Source of the DNA: Ricinus communis
Taxonomy: Eukaryota > Streptophyta > Magnoliopsida > Malpighiales > Euphorbiaceae
DNA: 64,000 nucleotides
Assembly (NCBI RefSeq): GCF_019578655.1
Contig: NC_063264.1
Location: 1,116,001-1,180,000, forward strand
Direction: 5' to 3'
Shown here one piece after another: positions 12,299-23,070 of the stretch. Each line of letters starts with the position of its first letter. Within the stretch, counting starts at the first letter, position 1. The notes under the pieces are model-generated. The model was not told the origin of the DNA, ran no database searches, and saw nothing but the letters and a program-made list of their open reading frames with translations. The position numbers and the translations under genes were made by a program.

Positions 12299-15200
12299 CT
12301 ATCCTGCAGGAAAACGTTTGACTGTTCCAACCAATCCAAGAGCTTCTTTAAGTGCCTCAAAGAGATGCTCTGGATGATCCTCAACACAAGCAAATTCATG
12401 CTGAGATTGCATGGATCTCAAGACCCTTCCAACAATCTGCAGATATGGAAAGATAAACATACGAGTTAACAAAAACTGCAAAAGGTCCAAATATACAGTA
12501 GATAAAAGCTATGCGCTGACACTAGGAGAAAAATATAATACTGACTTTGCGTGCATATCCACCATAAGCTATTCCACCTATCAGTGAATGAGGTGATGAG
12601 GTCATTGATTTGTTATCTTCTGAGTTATCTGGCAGAGAGAAATGTCAAAACAAAAAAGGGATTATCACATAAAAAAGCCCAATTGAAATGAGTGCTGAAA
12701 TTACCACTAACTAATGTCGTTTGAAAAAGCCCCTCTCGTTTTAATCCATCAACTGTGTGAGCGTTTGTGCCGCCTGCCAATTGAAAGAAACCTACCACAA
12801 CAGAAATGGAAAAGAAAAAAACAAAGGCTTTAAACATACTATCAGTTGAAAGAAAAACTCAAAATGATTAAAAATGTGAATGTGCAGACAAAAACCATTA
12901 GGCTTGTCTTTGGCAGCAGCCAAACGAACAGCAAATGCAATTGATTCCCTTGTCGCACCTCGGCCAATATCTCCACTCATGGGGCGCCCATCCAACTTCA
13001 GTTCATAGGAATTTTAAGACAACAAAATTAATCTATGATGACGGCGTACAAAACAAATTCAATAGATTGGACGTGACAAGAGTGAAACCTGCCATAAATT
13101 GAGACAGTTCAGCTGGGGTTCCATGGCTGAGTACATAGTGTTCATTGAAGAGACAGTTGAATCCCCGGAATAAGGTAAGCTGACCTGTAGGCAGAAAGGA
13201 TAGCGCTAATACGCAACATGGAGTGCAGCTGATCTAGTCATTGGTAGCTATTAGACAAGACAGCTTATTGCACTTAGTCCTTACGAAGAATATTTATTTC
13301 AATCAACAATGCATGTTCTTGCACTTACTGCCACCAGTTTCAGGAATCTGAGTGAGTTTCCCAGACCATCCCAAAGTTTCTTGAAGGGAGCCATCTGCCT
13401 GAAAAGGACAAACAGACAATTTCTTGTCCTAGGTGAATGGTGCTCTTACATAAAAGATTAATTTAATATCAAGAATAATAGAAGGTGCGAGGGTGAATTC
13501 ATGAGTCAGACACCATCTATGCGGACACATTTTGCAGCCTACATAGCTGTATGACAAGTAAATCGAAAGGTTGAAGATGAATAGAATTTTAAATTTTAAA
13601 CATAAAGGAGCTCTGATTTATCCATGCTAGTGTACTGTGTCCATTGTTCCCAGTCATGGAAATGTACCTTCCACTTGTATGTATCTCTATGGCATCAACG
13701 TCATTTCTTTCGAGAAGTTCAGCAGTAGCAGTAGCATCTCTTACATATGTAACCACCTCTATATCAAATTCAGCCAGTTGGTTTAAATTGAATATAAACA
13801 TAGCCAATTAAATTGAATAGATAAAATCAGAAACAGCTTGGAGCACTGAGAGAAGAACAGGATACTAAATATACGCAATGGATTTTAGAAAAGAAGAAAG
13901 CCAAAATATTTTAAAGGGAGGGTAGAGTAATAAATAAAAGAAAGGAACAGAATTACTCACTTATTTTATCGTAGGGGCACACAGGAAAGCAGCGGCCACA
14001 GCCATAACAGCGTTCAGTTATGACTCCACCCTGCATATGATGCCGATAACAACATATAACACTGGATCATGGACAATGATATAGGTGAATAATCACAAAC
14101 CCCAGAAAGCAAATCCTCTAAAGACCTTCAATGCATTTAACATATCTGTGCCATAGGAAAATTCTGCTCTTGATCCTACTTCCTCTAATGATATTGCATT
14201 CGCAGGACAAACATTCTCACAAGGCCTCAAACAGTCTAATGGGCAATCCTCTGGATCAAATTCTGTTAAGGGAAAATACCAAAATCAGCTTTCATACAAT
14301 TCTTAGACATGGTCTTATTTAATCCCTTCACCGAAATATTAAAAAAAAAAACAAAAAAAAAAATACTCTTATGCATTCCTAAACAAATATAGGGCTAGAG
14401 TAGAGTTTGTCTAGTGATAAAATCATGATCCTAAAATAGCCTCTTGGCTTCCCAACTTAAATCCTAAAATTGCCATTGAGCTCATCGAAGGCCAAACTAT
14501 AATTACAATATGCAATTTGACACAAAATTTTAGATATTATTAGTACGGCCCGAGGTTCACTTTTTCTGATAATTTCCTATTTGACAACCAAGAGAAGTTC
14601 TTTATCATCGGCTACAAAATCAAATTACATTTAGAAGAATTCGATTCGAATTATGAACTTCAAAAAAATAAAAAAAAGATAAAAAGAAAAAAGGAATAGT
14701 TTACCTGCTTTGCGAAAGTGAAGATCTTCATCATCATTAACACTAATCATTACCCAAGGCCTTCTGATGTTCACAATCTCTCTTGCAGCTTCAATTCCTT
14801 CATTTACAGCACTCACCACTGATTCATCAGCAGCACAATCAATGCAATCAACTGCAAATCATTCATCACCCTTAAACCCTTGTAACACACTACATATCCA
14901 TGTCCTAAACAAACACAGAATTGATTGCTCACCTCCAGCTAGAGTGTAAACCAGAGAAAGATTTCTAATATCAACAGCATCCTACAGAGAGACAGAGAAG
15001 AGATTTCAGGTTTCGGAATCTTCTTTAGCTTAGTGTTCAGGGTTCTTGATTTCTGGATACCTCAAAGCTGGCACCACAAATAAGCTTAACCCAGTTGCCC
15101 TTTCGAAGTGATTCTTGAGGAGCAGATACAATTGAAGGAACCTCAATCTTTTCCACGAGGTGTTTGACAATTTCAAGTCCTCTATTTCCCCTGTCTCTCA

Positions 15201-15349
15201 CTTTTCCTGAGACAAATATCAGAGATAGCTTAGAATGCACAGCTTAATTACTCAAAAACCATAGAAAGATATGAAGTAGAAGCAGCAAGAGAGAAACCTT
15301 GAAGTCGTTGAGGCAAAATTGTAGCATTAATGGAGAAACTCAATGCCAT
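12299..15349 (-). CDS. LdpA-like [4Fe-4S] protein, plant homologue of cyanobacterial light-dependent period protein
   Basis: Thirteen exons (high to low): 15349-15298, 15206-15061, 14981-14933, 14851-14705, 14262-14126, 14030-13961, 13758-13668, 13398-13329, 13184-13089, 12995-12896, 12791-12705, 12628-12546, 12436-12299. All junctions keep frame and total 1266 nt (421 aa). The N-terminal part contains NWVKLICGASFE and a TIM-barrel-like segment with VDCIDCAAD. A first Cys cluster (C138, C142, C146, C150) is followed by a ferredoxin-type motif CYGCGRCFPVCP (C185, C188, C191, C195). The conserved DGRPMSGDIGRG block sits at about residues 288-299. In Synechococcus, LdpA is an iron-sulfur protein that links redox and light state to circadian period. 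A plastid location is expected from cyanobacterial ancestry but the leader is short, so targeting is inferred. The ATG lies only 244 bp from the end of the dirigent CDS upstream. The plant role is unknown to me. Confidence 0.85.
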
Positions 15350-15593
15350 GCCTATAGACAAATGGCACAGCAGCAGATAATTATCCGTTAAACAGTCAGC
15401 TTTTAACAGGCTTTCGCGGTTTTGTGAAAAAGATATTTACATTATGTTTGGGCTTTTGTTTTGCAGAAGGCCCAAATATCTTAAATTCCAATGCTTAAAC
15501 ACTTCCAAAGTCCAAATTGTTGATTTTCTTTAACCAATTTCTTATATCCAAGCTCAATAATTCTTTGAATTACATTATTTAAATTTTTCATTA

Positions 15594-16142
15594 TTAATAA
15601 TGCTTGACAGTTACATTAAGCTTGATAATAGCTCTCAAATTAGGTATATCCATGAACTGAGTTTGCATAGTACCATAACCCTTAACAAATCTGAAAAAAC
15701 CAGTACCAGAAACAACCCCAAATTCCCTTTCCTTCAATGAAAATATATCAGATCCTTGAATCTCCAAAGTGCTGCCTTTATACTCTCCATGAGTGAAAAT
15801 AAGAGAGAAAACCATGTATAAGCCTTTCCCATCAAGTTGAGAGTTGGTGTAAGTCCCTTGGGCCCTACCAATCTCTCTGGACTCAACTGTGGGGCCCTCA
15901 GTGATTAGATCATCAACAACTGCAACAGTCCCAAACTGTAGGATGTGGAAGTTGGACCCGCTTTTTCCGGCCACCGTTATGGCTGACATGTCATCCCCTG
16001 TGAAATAGTCGTGGACATAGAGTAGAAGATTAGTTTGTTTTGGCTCTTGATCTTGACAAGGCTGTTGTTTAGGGATGGTGTAGGCTATGTAGAGAAGAAA
16101 TAAGCTAAAGATGAAGAAGGTAAAATTGTTAGACATGGCCAT
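15594..16142 (-). CDS. Dirigent protein
   Basis: A single-exon frame ending at 15594. I chose the Met at 16142 (MAMSNNFTFFIFSL), which gives 182 aa with an immediate hydrophobic signal peptide; an in-frame Met at 16238 would add 32 residues ahead of the signal and is less likely. The mature part has dirigent hallmarks: LLYVHDYFTGDD near the N-terminus, then an FGTVAVVDD strand with TEGP, an AQGTY turn, and an SGTGFFRFVKGYG segment near the C-terminus. Dirigent proteins are secreted eight-stranded beta-barrels that steer stereoselective coupling of phenoxy radicals in lignan and lignin-related synthesis; many members have no assigned substrate, as here. It lies in tandem with the LdpA-like gene, which starts 244 bp downstream. 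Confidence 0.93.
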   Translation of the reverse strand: MAMSNNFTFFIFSLFLLYIAYTIPKQQPCQDQEPKQTNLLLYVHDYFTGDDMSAITVAGKSGSNFHILQFGTVAVVDDLITEGPTVESREIGRAQGTYTNSQLDGKGLYMVFSLIFTHGEYKGSTLEIQGSDIFSLKEREFGVVSGTGFFRFVKGYGTMQTQFMDIPNLRAIIKLNVTVKHY

Positions 16143-17971
16143 TTTCGGGATGAGGTCAGTTCTGAAGGAGATTAATGGATTCTTTTTAAGGGATGGATAG
16201 TGCAGAATATGCTTTCTGAAGAAAATGCCATTGTTCATGGTGGGATAGTGACAAAAACATTAGATTCTTTTTTGTTTAATTAATTATTTTGTCAAATTAA
16301 GCAACAAAGTGGTTGGGAACCCTAAGCTTATTTTGTTTGTTTAGGCTCGCATCAATGCAGAAGATGGATAATATCAATGGCAGCATTAGTTTCCAAATCA
16401 TCTCTTCTATGGAGGGAAAAATAAAACATTTTATGAAATATCATGCAAGTTTAAAATATAGGGTTAGAGATTTCTTTGTTTCTTGATATTTTTGTTTGTT
16501 TTCTTTAGATTGTCTTGCCTTTTCGTAACAAGTAATATGAGGATGAGAAACAGAATGGTACAATGTTGGCATAACATCAACTGATAAATGCTCTAAAACT
16601 ATTCAAACTTATGATGCAGTTAGTTTAATTAAATGTGTTCATAGATATCTAATAAATGCAAATACACCCGTATTTCTCCCATTTAATTGCTCTTTTTTTT
16701 TTTGGATATTTTCATTATATATTTATTTTTTATTTAAAAAAAAAACTAAATTAGTGGTCATTCATGTTATTATTATGGATAAATGAAAAAAATAATAATC
16801 ATGTGGTTTCATTCATTTATAAAAATAGATTTTATTATTTATCTTTTGACAAATGACTCCATAATTTACGTTGTTAATATACTATCAAACATCAAAATAC
16901 TGTTTATTAACTCCGATAAAGTTTTAGATTTTTATATTTTTATAATATTTTTATATTTTATATTTTATTTCATTTACCGTTTCAATCAACTTATAACATT
17001 ATTATTTTAGAAATTGCATTAATACAATATGAGCTCTCAACAAACCAAAGTTCATGATAATTTTATATAATTAAATGCCTTAAAATTCATAAATATACTT
17101 AAAATTATTCTAAAAATTATCTTATATTTAATTATAAATTATACAAATGTATGTTTTTATTATTTATTTTAAGTATAAAATAATTAGTTAACTGTTGGAC
17201 TACTTGAAAATAATTATTATATTAAAATTAAATTTAACTTTAAAATATTTTACAATATTAATTACATTAATAAATTTGATACTAAAATATTGAAAAATAA
17301 ATAAATAAATAAAAGACACAAAGTACAAAAATGTAAAAATATAAAATCACATTAGACTCAATAAATGATATTAATATGTTTTAACAGAAAATTGATAACA
17401 TAATAAACTGCAAGATAATCGTTTATGACAAAATGACTGTTTTTTATCAATAAATGAATCAGAAGATAGTTTTCTTCAATTCTTTCCTCCAATGCAACTC
17501 TCATAAAAACCTAAAGAAAAAGGTTATTTTACTCTATTATTATTATTAAATGAGTGATATAAATAAAATAGTTATAAAACTAGCAATGTGTTACTTTTTA
17601 TTGATTAAAATATGTATAACTCATTCAATAATTTAGCTATTTAGTACACCAAAAATAGTCAAAAACTGTCTGTAAAATATACAATACAAAAACCCCAAAT
17701 TAAATAGCATGTTTTAAGGAGTAGTTAATGCAAATTATACAATTTGTACAATTTTCTCCTTCCGTTTCTCTCTGATCACCACTCTTCTCCTAACGTCCAC
17801 TACACCTCCCAAGCACACACAGCTTAGGACAAGGAACCAAAAAAAAAAAAAAAAAAGAAACAAACACACAGCATATCCAAAAAGAAAAAAAGAAAACAAG
17901 CCAGAGAAAGTGTTGGACAGAGAATTCTCTTCTCCATCCTCTGTTCTCTCTGCTTCCTTTTCATTTCTAAT
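16143..17971. other. Intergenic region between dirigent and receptor kinase genes, no gene supported
   Basis: The first 500 bp should hold the dirigent promoter. From about 16680 to 17720 the DNA is extremely AT-rich with no credible coding frame. From about 17740 on it becomes CT-rich with a poly(A) run at 17840-17856, consistent with the 5'UTR or promoter of the receptor kinase downstream. Confidence 0.55.
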
Positions 17972-18081
17972 ATGAAAATCATGCAAATCCCAGCTCTTAA
18001 TACAGAAAACAAGAACAGCCCGTTTTGATCAATAGAGAATACATGATTCTTGAATCAGAAGTTGCCCATTTTCTCTTTTGA
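17972..18081 (+). promoter_or_regulatory. Two short upstream ORFs before the CrRLK1L start
   Basis: ATG at 17972 opens an 18-codon frame ending at 18028, and ATG at 18043 opens a 12-codon frame ending at 18081. Both end before the main ATG at 18147. If the transcript includes them they could reduce main-frame translation. The transcription start is not known. Confidence 0.3.
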
Positions 18082-18146
18082 TCTCCTGTGCGGGAAAACA
18101 TTTTCTCGCGTATTCTGCTTTGATATTGCATTGTTTTATCTTAGAT

Positions 18147-20711
18147 ATGAACCGCAATGTCCATATCTTCTTTTCTCTCTTTTTGTTCTTGCTCACCTTA
18201 AATACAATTCCAGTTTTAAGCAAAGAACCAGATTCTTATGTCCTCGCTTGTGGCGCTTCAAACGCTGGCACCGATGGTGACGGCAGGAAATGGGAACCTG
18301 ACACGAAATACGTCAAGTCTTCAGGTAATTCAATAATGGCAACAGCCGATAATCAAGACCCTTCGTTGCCATCAACAGTTCCATACATGACAGGAAGGTT
18401 ATTCACATCTGCATTTACATATACATTTCCTGTTCCTGCAAAGGGTCGTCTTTGGGTTAGGCTTCATTTTTATCCATCAACTTATAGCTCTCTTGATCCT
18501 AATAATGCATATTTTTCTGTTACTGCAAATAAACTCCAACTTCTCAAGAATTTCAGTGCTTCCATCACGGCGAAAGCTCTTACAATGGCCTATATTATTA
18601 GAGAATACTCTTTGTCACCCATTGAATCAGGCACTCTCAATCTTACATTCACACCTTCTCAAGATCATGATGATGCATATGCTTTTGTTAATGGCATTGA
18701 AGTAATTCCAATGCCGGAGATTTATCAGTCTGCAGGTATGGTTGGTTTTAGTGATCAAATGATTGATGTTACCACCTCTTCTATGCAAACAATGTTCAGG
18801 CTGAATGTTGGTGGACAATTTATTCCTTCAACTAATGATTCAGGCCTTACAAGAATATGGTATGATGATACACCTTATTTGTTCGGTGCTGGTGCTGGTA
18901 TAACCAATCAAGCTAATATCAAAATCCAATATCCTACCCAAGAATTACCTAAGGCTATTGCACCCTATGATGTTTATAGTAGTGCAAGGTCAATGGGGCC
19001 AGATTCGAAAGTGAATATGAATTTTAATCTCACATGGTTGTTTGATGTTGATGCTAATTTTACCTATCTTGTAAGGTTCCATTTCTGTGAGTATGAGATG
19101 ACAAGGTCTAATCAGAGAGCATTTAATATTTATATCAATAACCAAACAGCACAAGAGGGTGCAGATGTGATTGGCTGGGCAGGATCGAAAGGAGTTCCTA
19201 TATACAAGGATTATGCTATTCACGTTGGTGATCAAAGTGGGGATGATGAATTATGGGTGGCATTGCATCCTAGTGTAGAATTGAAGCCTGAATATTATGA
19301 CGCAATCTTGAATGGATTAGAGATATTCAAACTTAATGAGCCTGATGGGAATATGGCTGGCCCGAATCCGGTGCCATCAGCAATGATGCAAAAGGCAGAA
19401 GAAAAGAAGAGTTTTAAATCGTCAGGATCAAATGGTCCGGTAATTGGTGGGATTGCCGGTGGGGCTGCTGGATTAGCAATAGCAGCTATTATCTCAATTT
19501 TTGTCCTGAGAAAGAAAAGGGGTCTAACTGGAAGTCAATCTGGAAGTCATAACTGGTTGCCTCTCTATGGACATTCCCATACATCAGGAAGCAAATCAAC
19601 AATCTCAGGCAAAAGTACTGCCAGTAGCCATCTTTCTACTCTTGCACAAGGTCTATGTCGCCATTTTTCATTGCCAGAGATCAAACAAGCTACAAAGAAC
19701 TTTGACGAGTCCAATGTTATTGGAGTTGGAGGATTTGGGAAGGTTTACAAAGGAATTATTGATCAAGGAACAAAAGTTGCTGTTAAAAGATCAAACCCAT
19801 CTTCAGAACAAGGAGTTAATGAGTTCCAAACTGAAATTGAGATGCTTTCCAAGCTTAGGCACAAGCATCTGGTGTCTTTAATTGGATTTTGTGAAGAAGA
19901 TGGTGAGATGGCCCTTGTTTATGATTACATGGCAAATGGCACTCTTCGAGAACACATTTACAAGGGCAACAAGCCAACCTCTTCCTTGTCCTGGAAGCAA
20001 AGATTGGAGATATGCATTGGTGCTGCAAGAGGACTTCACTATCTTCATACTGGTGCCAGGTACACAATCATTCACAGGGATGTGAAGACAACAAACATTC
20101 TCTTGGATGAGAAATGGGTGGCGAAAGTTTCCGATTTTGGCCTGTCAAAAACCGGTCCTAATCTTAATAATCAGAGTCATGTTAGTACAGTGGTAAAAGG
20201 AAGCTTTGGATACTTGGACCCTGAGTACTTCAAAAGGCAACAATTGACGGAAAAATCTGATGTATACTCATTTGGAGTAGTACTATTTGAAGTACTGTGT
20301 GCTAGGCCAGCGCTCAATCCTAACTTGGCTAAAGAACAAGTTAGTCTTGCAGATTGGGCATTACATTGCCAAAAGAAGGGAATAATTGAGGATCTAATTG
20401 ATCCGCATATTAAAGCTGATATTCAACCTGAGTGCCTCAGGAAGTTTGCGGAGACAGCAGAGAAGTGTTTGTCTGATCATGGAATCCATCGTCCTTCAAT
20501 GGGCGATGTGCTGTGGAATCTTGAATTTGCTCTCCAATTGCAAGATAATCCTGCTGGAGCGAAACTGGTTTCAGAAAACAAAGGACTTGACACCTATGGT
20601 ATGAACAGACAAATGCATAGCATTGAGGAGGAGAGTTCAATAAGCGAGGATACTGATGATCTCAACAATACTGAAATTTTTTCACAGATAGTGAATCCAA
20701 GAGGAAGATGA
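18147..20711 (+). CDS. CrRLK1L receptor-like kinase of the FERONIA/ANXUR group
   Basis: An intronless gene of 854 aa, typical of this family. The frame extends 5' but the first ATG followed by a signal peptide is at 18147 (MNRNVHIFFSLFLFLL). The ectodomain (about 30-400) has two malectin-like domains that bind RALF peptides and pectin in known members. It includes TYTFPV, a WVRLHFYP strand, YAFVNGIEV, RLNVGG, SARSMGP and YLVRFHFCE. A membrane span at about 432-454 is followed by a basic stop (RKKRG). The kinase has the glycine loop GVGGFGKVYKG (about 523), VAVKR (Lys about 545), HRDVKTTN (Asp about 645) and DFGLSK, so it should be an active RD kinase. The C-terminus FSQIVNPRGR matches the FER/ANX tail. 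Members control cell-wall integrity, pollen-tube growth and fertilisation. I cannot say whether it is the ANXUR or FERONIA orthologue. Two short uORFs precede it. Confidence 0.95.
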   Translation: MNRNVHIFFSLFLFLLTLNTIPVLSKEPDSYVLACGASNAGTDGDGRKWEPDTKYVKSSGNSIMATADNQDPSLPSTVPYMTGRLFTSAFTYTFPVPAKGRLWVRLHFYPSTYSSLDPNNAYFSVTANKLQLLKNFSASITAKALTMAYIIREYSLSPIESGTLNLTFTPSQDHDDAYAFVNGIEVIPMPEIYQSAGMVGFSDQMIDVTTSSMQTMFRLNVGGQFIPSTNDSGLTRIWYDDTPYLFGAGAGITNQANIKIQYPTQELPKAIAPYDVYSSARSMGPDSKVNMNFNLTWLFDVDANFTYLVRFHFCEYEMTRSNQRAFNIYINNQTAQEGADVIGWAGSKGVPIYKDYAIHVGDQSGDDELWVALHPSVELKPEYYDAILNGLEIFKLNEPDGNMAGPNPVPSAMMQKAEEKKSFKSSGSNGPVIGGIAGGAAGLAIAAIISIFVLRKKRGLTGSQSGSHNWLPLYGHSHTSGSKSTISGKSTASSHLSTLAQGLCRHFSLPEIKQATKNFDESNVIGVGGFGKVYKGIIDQGTKVAVKRSNPSSEQGVNEFQTEIEMLSKLRHKHLVSLIGFCEEDGEMALVYDYMANGTLREHIYKGNKPTSSLSWKQRLEICIGAARGLHYLHTGARYTIIHRDVKTTNILLDEKWVAKVSDFGLSKTGPNLNNQSHVSTVVKGSFGYLDPEYFKRQQLTEKSDVYSFGVVLFEVLCARPALNPNLAKEQVSLADWALHCQKKGIIEDLIDPHIKADIQPECLRKFAETAEKCLSDHGIHRPSMGDVLWNLEFALQLQDNPAGAKLVSENKGLDTYGMNRQMHSIEEESSISEDTDDLNNTEIFSQIVNPRGR

Positions 20712-21524
20712 GAAAAATTTGTGCTGCTTTCAGTTTGCCATATTAATTTTTTTTTTCCTTCTCAGTTCCTTCTTCCTCCTTGGAGCTACAAATTAATAGT
20801 TAGGCTCTTGATGAACTTGCAAACTTTTATGTAACTTCTAAGTTTCTATGTTCTGCTCTGCTATTTAAGCTTCTTTCTGGCTTGTATTCTTCTTGATTTG
20901 CCTCAGTTTATTTTGCAATGGATCTTAATTATGATGTAATAACTACAACACATTCATCTCCTATTTCACTGTAAATTCTACACGAGAAGAGAAAAAAGAA
21001 AAAAAATCCACATTTAATAGCTAAGATTTTTTGCTTCTTGAGAGTGGTTGGTATGAGAATTGCTCTGTGTATTATTTTCGTGGGACTTTTAGCTCTTATT
21101 GTATCCAAGCAGGAAAATCTAAAACTCCCACCTCCTTATAAAGCCAAAAAGACTATCACAGCAAGAATTTACAAAGTGACAGCAAGCAAGCAACATGGGG
21201 CTGTGTTAATGATTCCCTTGGCACACACCCAGCAATATCAGGAAAAGCATTGATCAAAAGTCCAAGAGAGAGAAAGATAACAGACCCGAAAAGTAAAATT
21301 TTGACCACATATACTATTTATAAACAACTTAACAAAATAACATTTTCCCTTCTCTTTTCTATTCATTCATTCTCATTTCTAAATTTGCATAACACGAAGA
21401 GAGGCCAATTTCAAACACACCCTTCCATTTGTATGTAAAATAGTCTCCTAACCGTCTCAATAACAGATTTTCCCCAAAAAAGGTTCTTTCTTTAGATTTT
21501 TTGTGCTCTTCCCTCTCTCTCTCC

Positions 21525-21555
<31 letters not shown>

Positions 21556-22205
21556 CTTAAAATTTGGTTATCGAGCCGTGAGCCTTTGATGCTAACATGC
21601 AAACGGGAACCTCCTAGTGAGGGAAACAAAGAAAGAAAGGTACCTTGTTTCTCCCAGCTTTTGCAGTTTTGCTTCTTCCTCTGTTGACACTTCTCTGGGC
21701 ATTTCTGCAATCATCCTTGGCAATTAAAAAAAATGAAGCTGTCTACCAATGAGCTTTGGCTCGCTTATGGTTCTAGGACTGTGAGGTTGCAAGTACAAAC
21801 CCCACTATGAACCAAGTTAACCAATAAAGAAATTATATTGAGTTAAAGCAAAAGAAACAAGAGCTACTGTGAAAGCACACGCGCTGATAAGAAAGAACAC
21901 CAGAATTCAGAACTTTCATGCACAATTTGCAGGTAGTTGTTTTTTGACTTGAAGTTCCTTATTCGTTTAAAATATTTCAATTCTGAACATTGTATAGGGA
22001 TGATAAGACTACTGTCCGGATCGAATTCATATTTAAAATAATATATATAAGTGTTGAAATAATTTCAGGAGAAGAAGCTTTAGCTTCCCTGATTTATGTG
22101 CTATAGGCTGTTGAAAAGCTAAAAGCTGAGGCCATATGAGAGCTGGTTTGAGTTTTGAGACTTGGAATGACCTTGGGTTTGAAATCTTCTTCATTTTCCA
22201 TTAGG
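20712..22205. other. Region between receptor kinase and TPD1-like gene, no gene supported
   Basis: The first 200-300 bp look like the receptor kinase 3'UTR. Short frames at 21038-21438 have no family signature and sit in AT-rich DNA. A CT-rich microsatellite lies at 21507-21556. The final few hundred bases probably include the 3'UTR of the convergent TPD1-like gene. Confidence 0.5.
21507..21556. repeat. (CT)n microsatellite, imperfect
   Basis: About 50 bases of CT repeats with a few C or T interruptions, in non-coding DNA. Confidence 0.9.
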
Positions 22206-22959
22206 CTAGCAGAACTTGGCAGTTTTAAAAGCAAGTGTATACATGAAGGAGTTTGAGTAGGTAAATCTGATCATCTGACTGTTCTTCAAAGTTTTCCCAC
22301 CATTTACCAGGCAATCATCATACGACATCCTCTTGAAGACTGTTGGGTTTACCATTCTTGCAGAAGCAAACCAACCGCAATGGAGATGAATATCTGAAGG
22401 AGCACATCCTGAAACACTACACGTGTTTACAATCTGAACTATGTATTGTGGTATTCCTGAAGTGGAATCTCTACTTTGTGAGATGCTTATATCTCTGTTT
22501 GAGCAAGAACCTATTATTGAAAATAAAACAAGCGTACCATTTTGAGAACCAACATGGAAAAAGACAACATAGAATATAGAATATACTTTTTTCTTTAACC
22601 CTATGTGAAACCTGGGGAACATAAATCTTGTTTCAAACAGTTGAGTATTTAGTCTTTACCATGAACCAGAAGCTTTCTATTATGACTTGAGTATGAATGT
22701 TGTGGTTTCTTAGTTACTGTTCTTGATTGGTTATTATTTTCATCAGTTGATTGGAAAAACTCATAATCTGGAGTACCTGCATGTATAAGATAATGTAGTA
22801 ATTGAACAGAAGTTCTTTGCTACTGTTAAATAGGAAACAAATACAAAAGGAAAGGATCATAGAAAGTTCAGTACTACCTGATTGAATTCCAAGATTCCAA
22901 CCTGTAGTGGCGAGCATGATCATCAAGTAGAGGAAGCAAATATGACAAAGACTCATCAT
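22206..22959 (-). CDS. TPD1-like small secreted cysteine-rich protein
   Basis: Three exons: 22959-22878, 22776-22660 and 22510-22206; phases match and total 504 nt (167 aa). The protein starts MMSLCHICFLYLMIMLATTG, a signal peptide. A polar middle segment follows, then the conserved C-terminal domain: SGIPQYIVQIVNTC, SGCAPSDIHLHCGWF, FKRMSYDDCLVNGGK and IRFTYSNSF, ending in KFC. This is the signature of TAPETUM DETERMINANT 1 and its TDL relatives. TPD1 is secreted from anther precursor cells and is the ligand of the LRR kinase EMS1/EXS, specifying tapetum fate; broader TDL roles are less clear. The first donor could instead be eight codons earlier (after 22902), also in frame. Upstream in-frame codons lack an ATG, so the start is the first of two adjacent ATGs. 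Orthology to TPD1 itself versus a paralogue is unresolved. Confidence 0.88.
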
Positions 22960-23061
22960 GATAACTTGGTGATGAATTGCAAAGATAAAAATCTTTGTCA
23001 CAGTTTGGCAGTAAAGTAATTATAAGCAACAGTGTCGAAGAAGAGGGAGTGGAAGTGAGGG

Positions 23062-23070
23062 TTAAATATA
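23062..23070 (-). promoter_or_regulatory. TATA-like element upstream of the TPD1-like gene
   Basis: On the minus strand this reads TATATTTAA about 105 bp upstream of the ATG, a plausible core promoter position. Support is motif and distance only. Confidence 0.35.

Noticed and set aside
16142..16238. 32-residue N-terminal extension of the dirigent protein
   Set aside because: It would place a basic polar segment before the signal peptide; the downstream Met gives a normal secreted dirigent protein.
18078..18146. 23-codon upstream extension of the CrRLK1L frame
   Set aside because: It begins with TTG rather than ATG, and the ATG at 18147 leads directly into a signal peptide.
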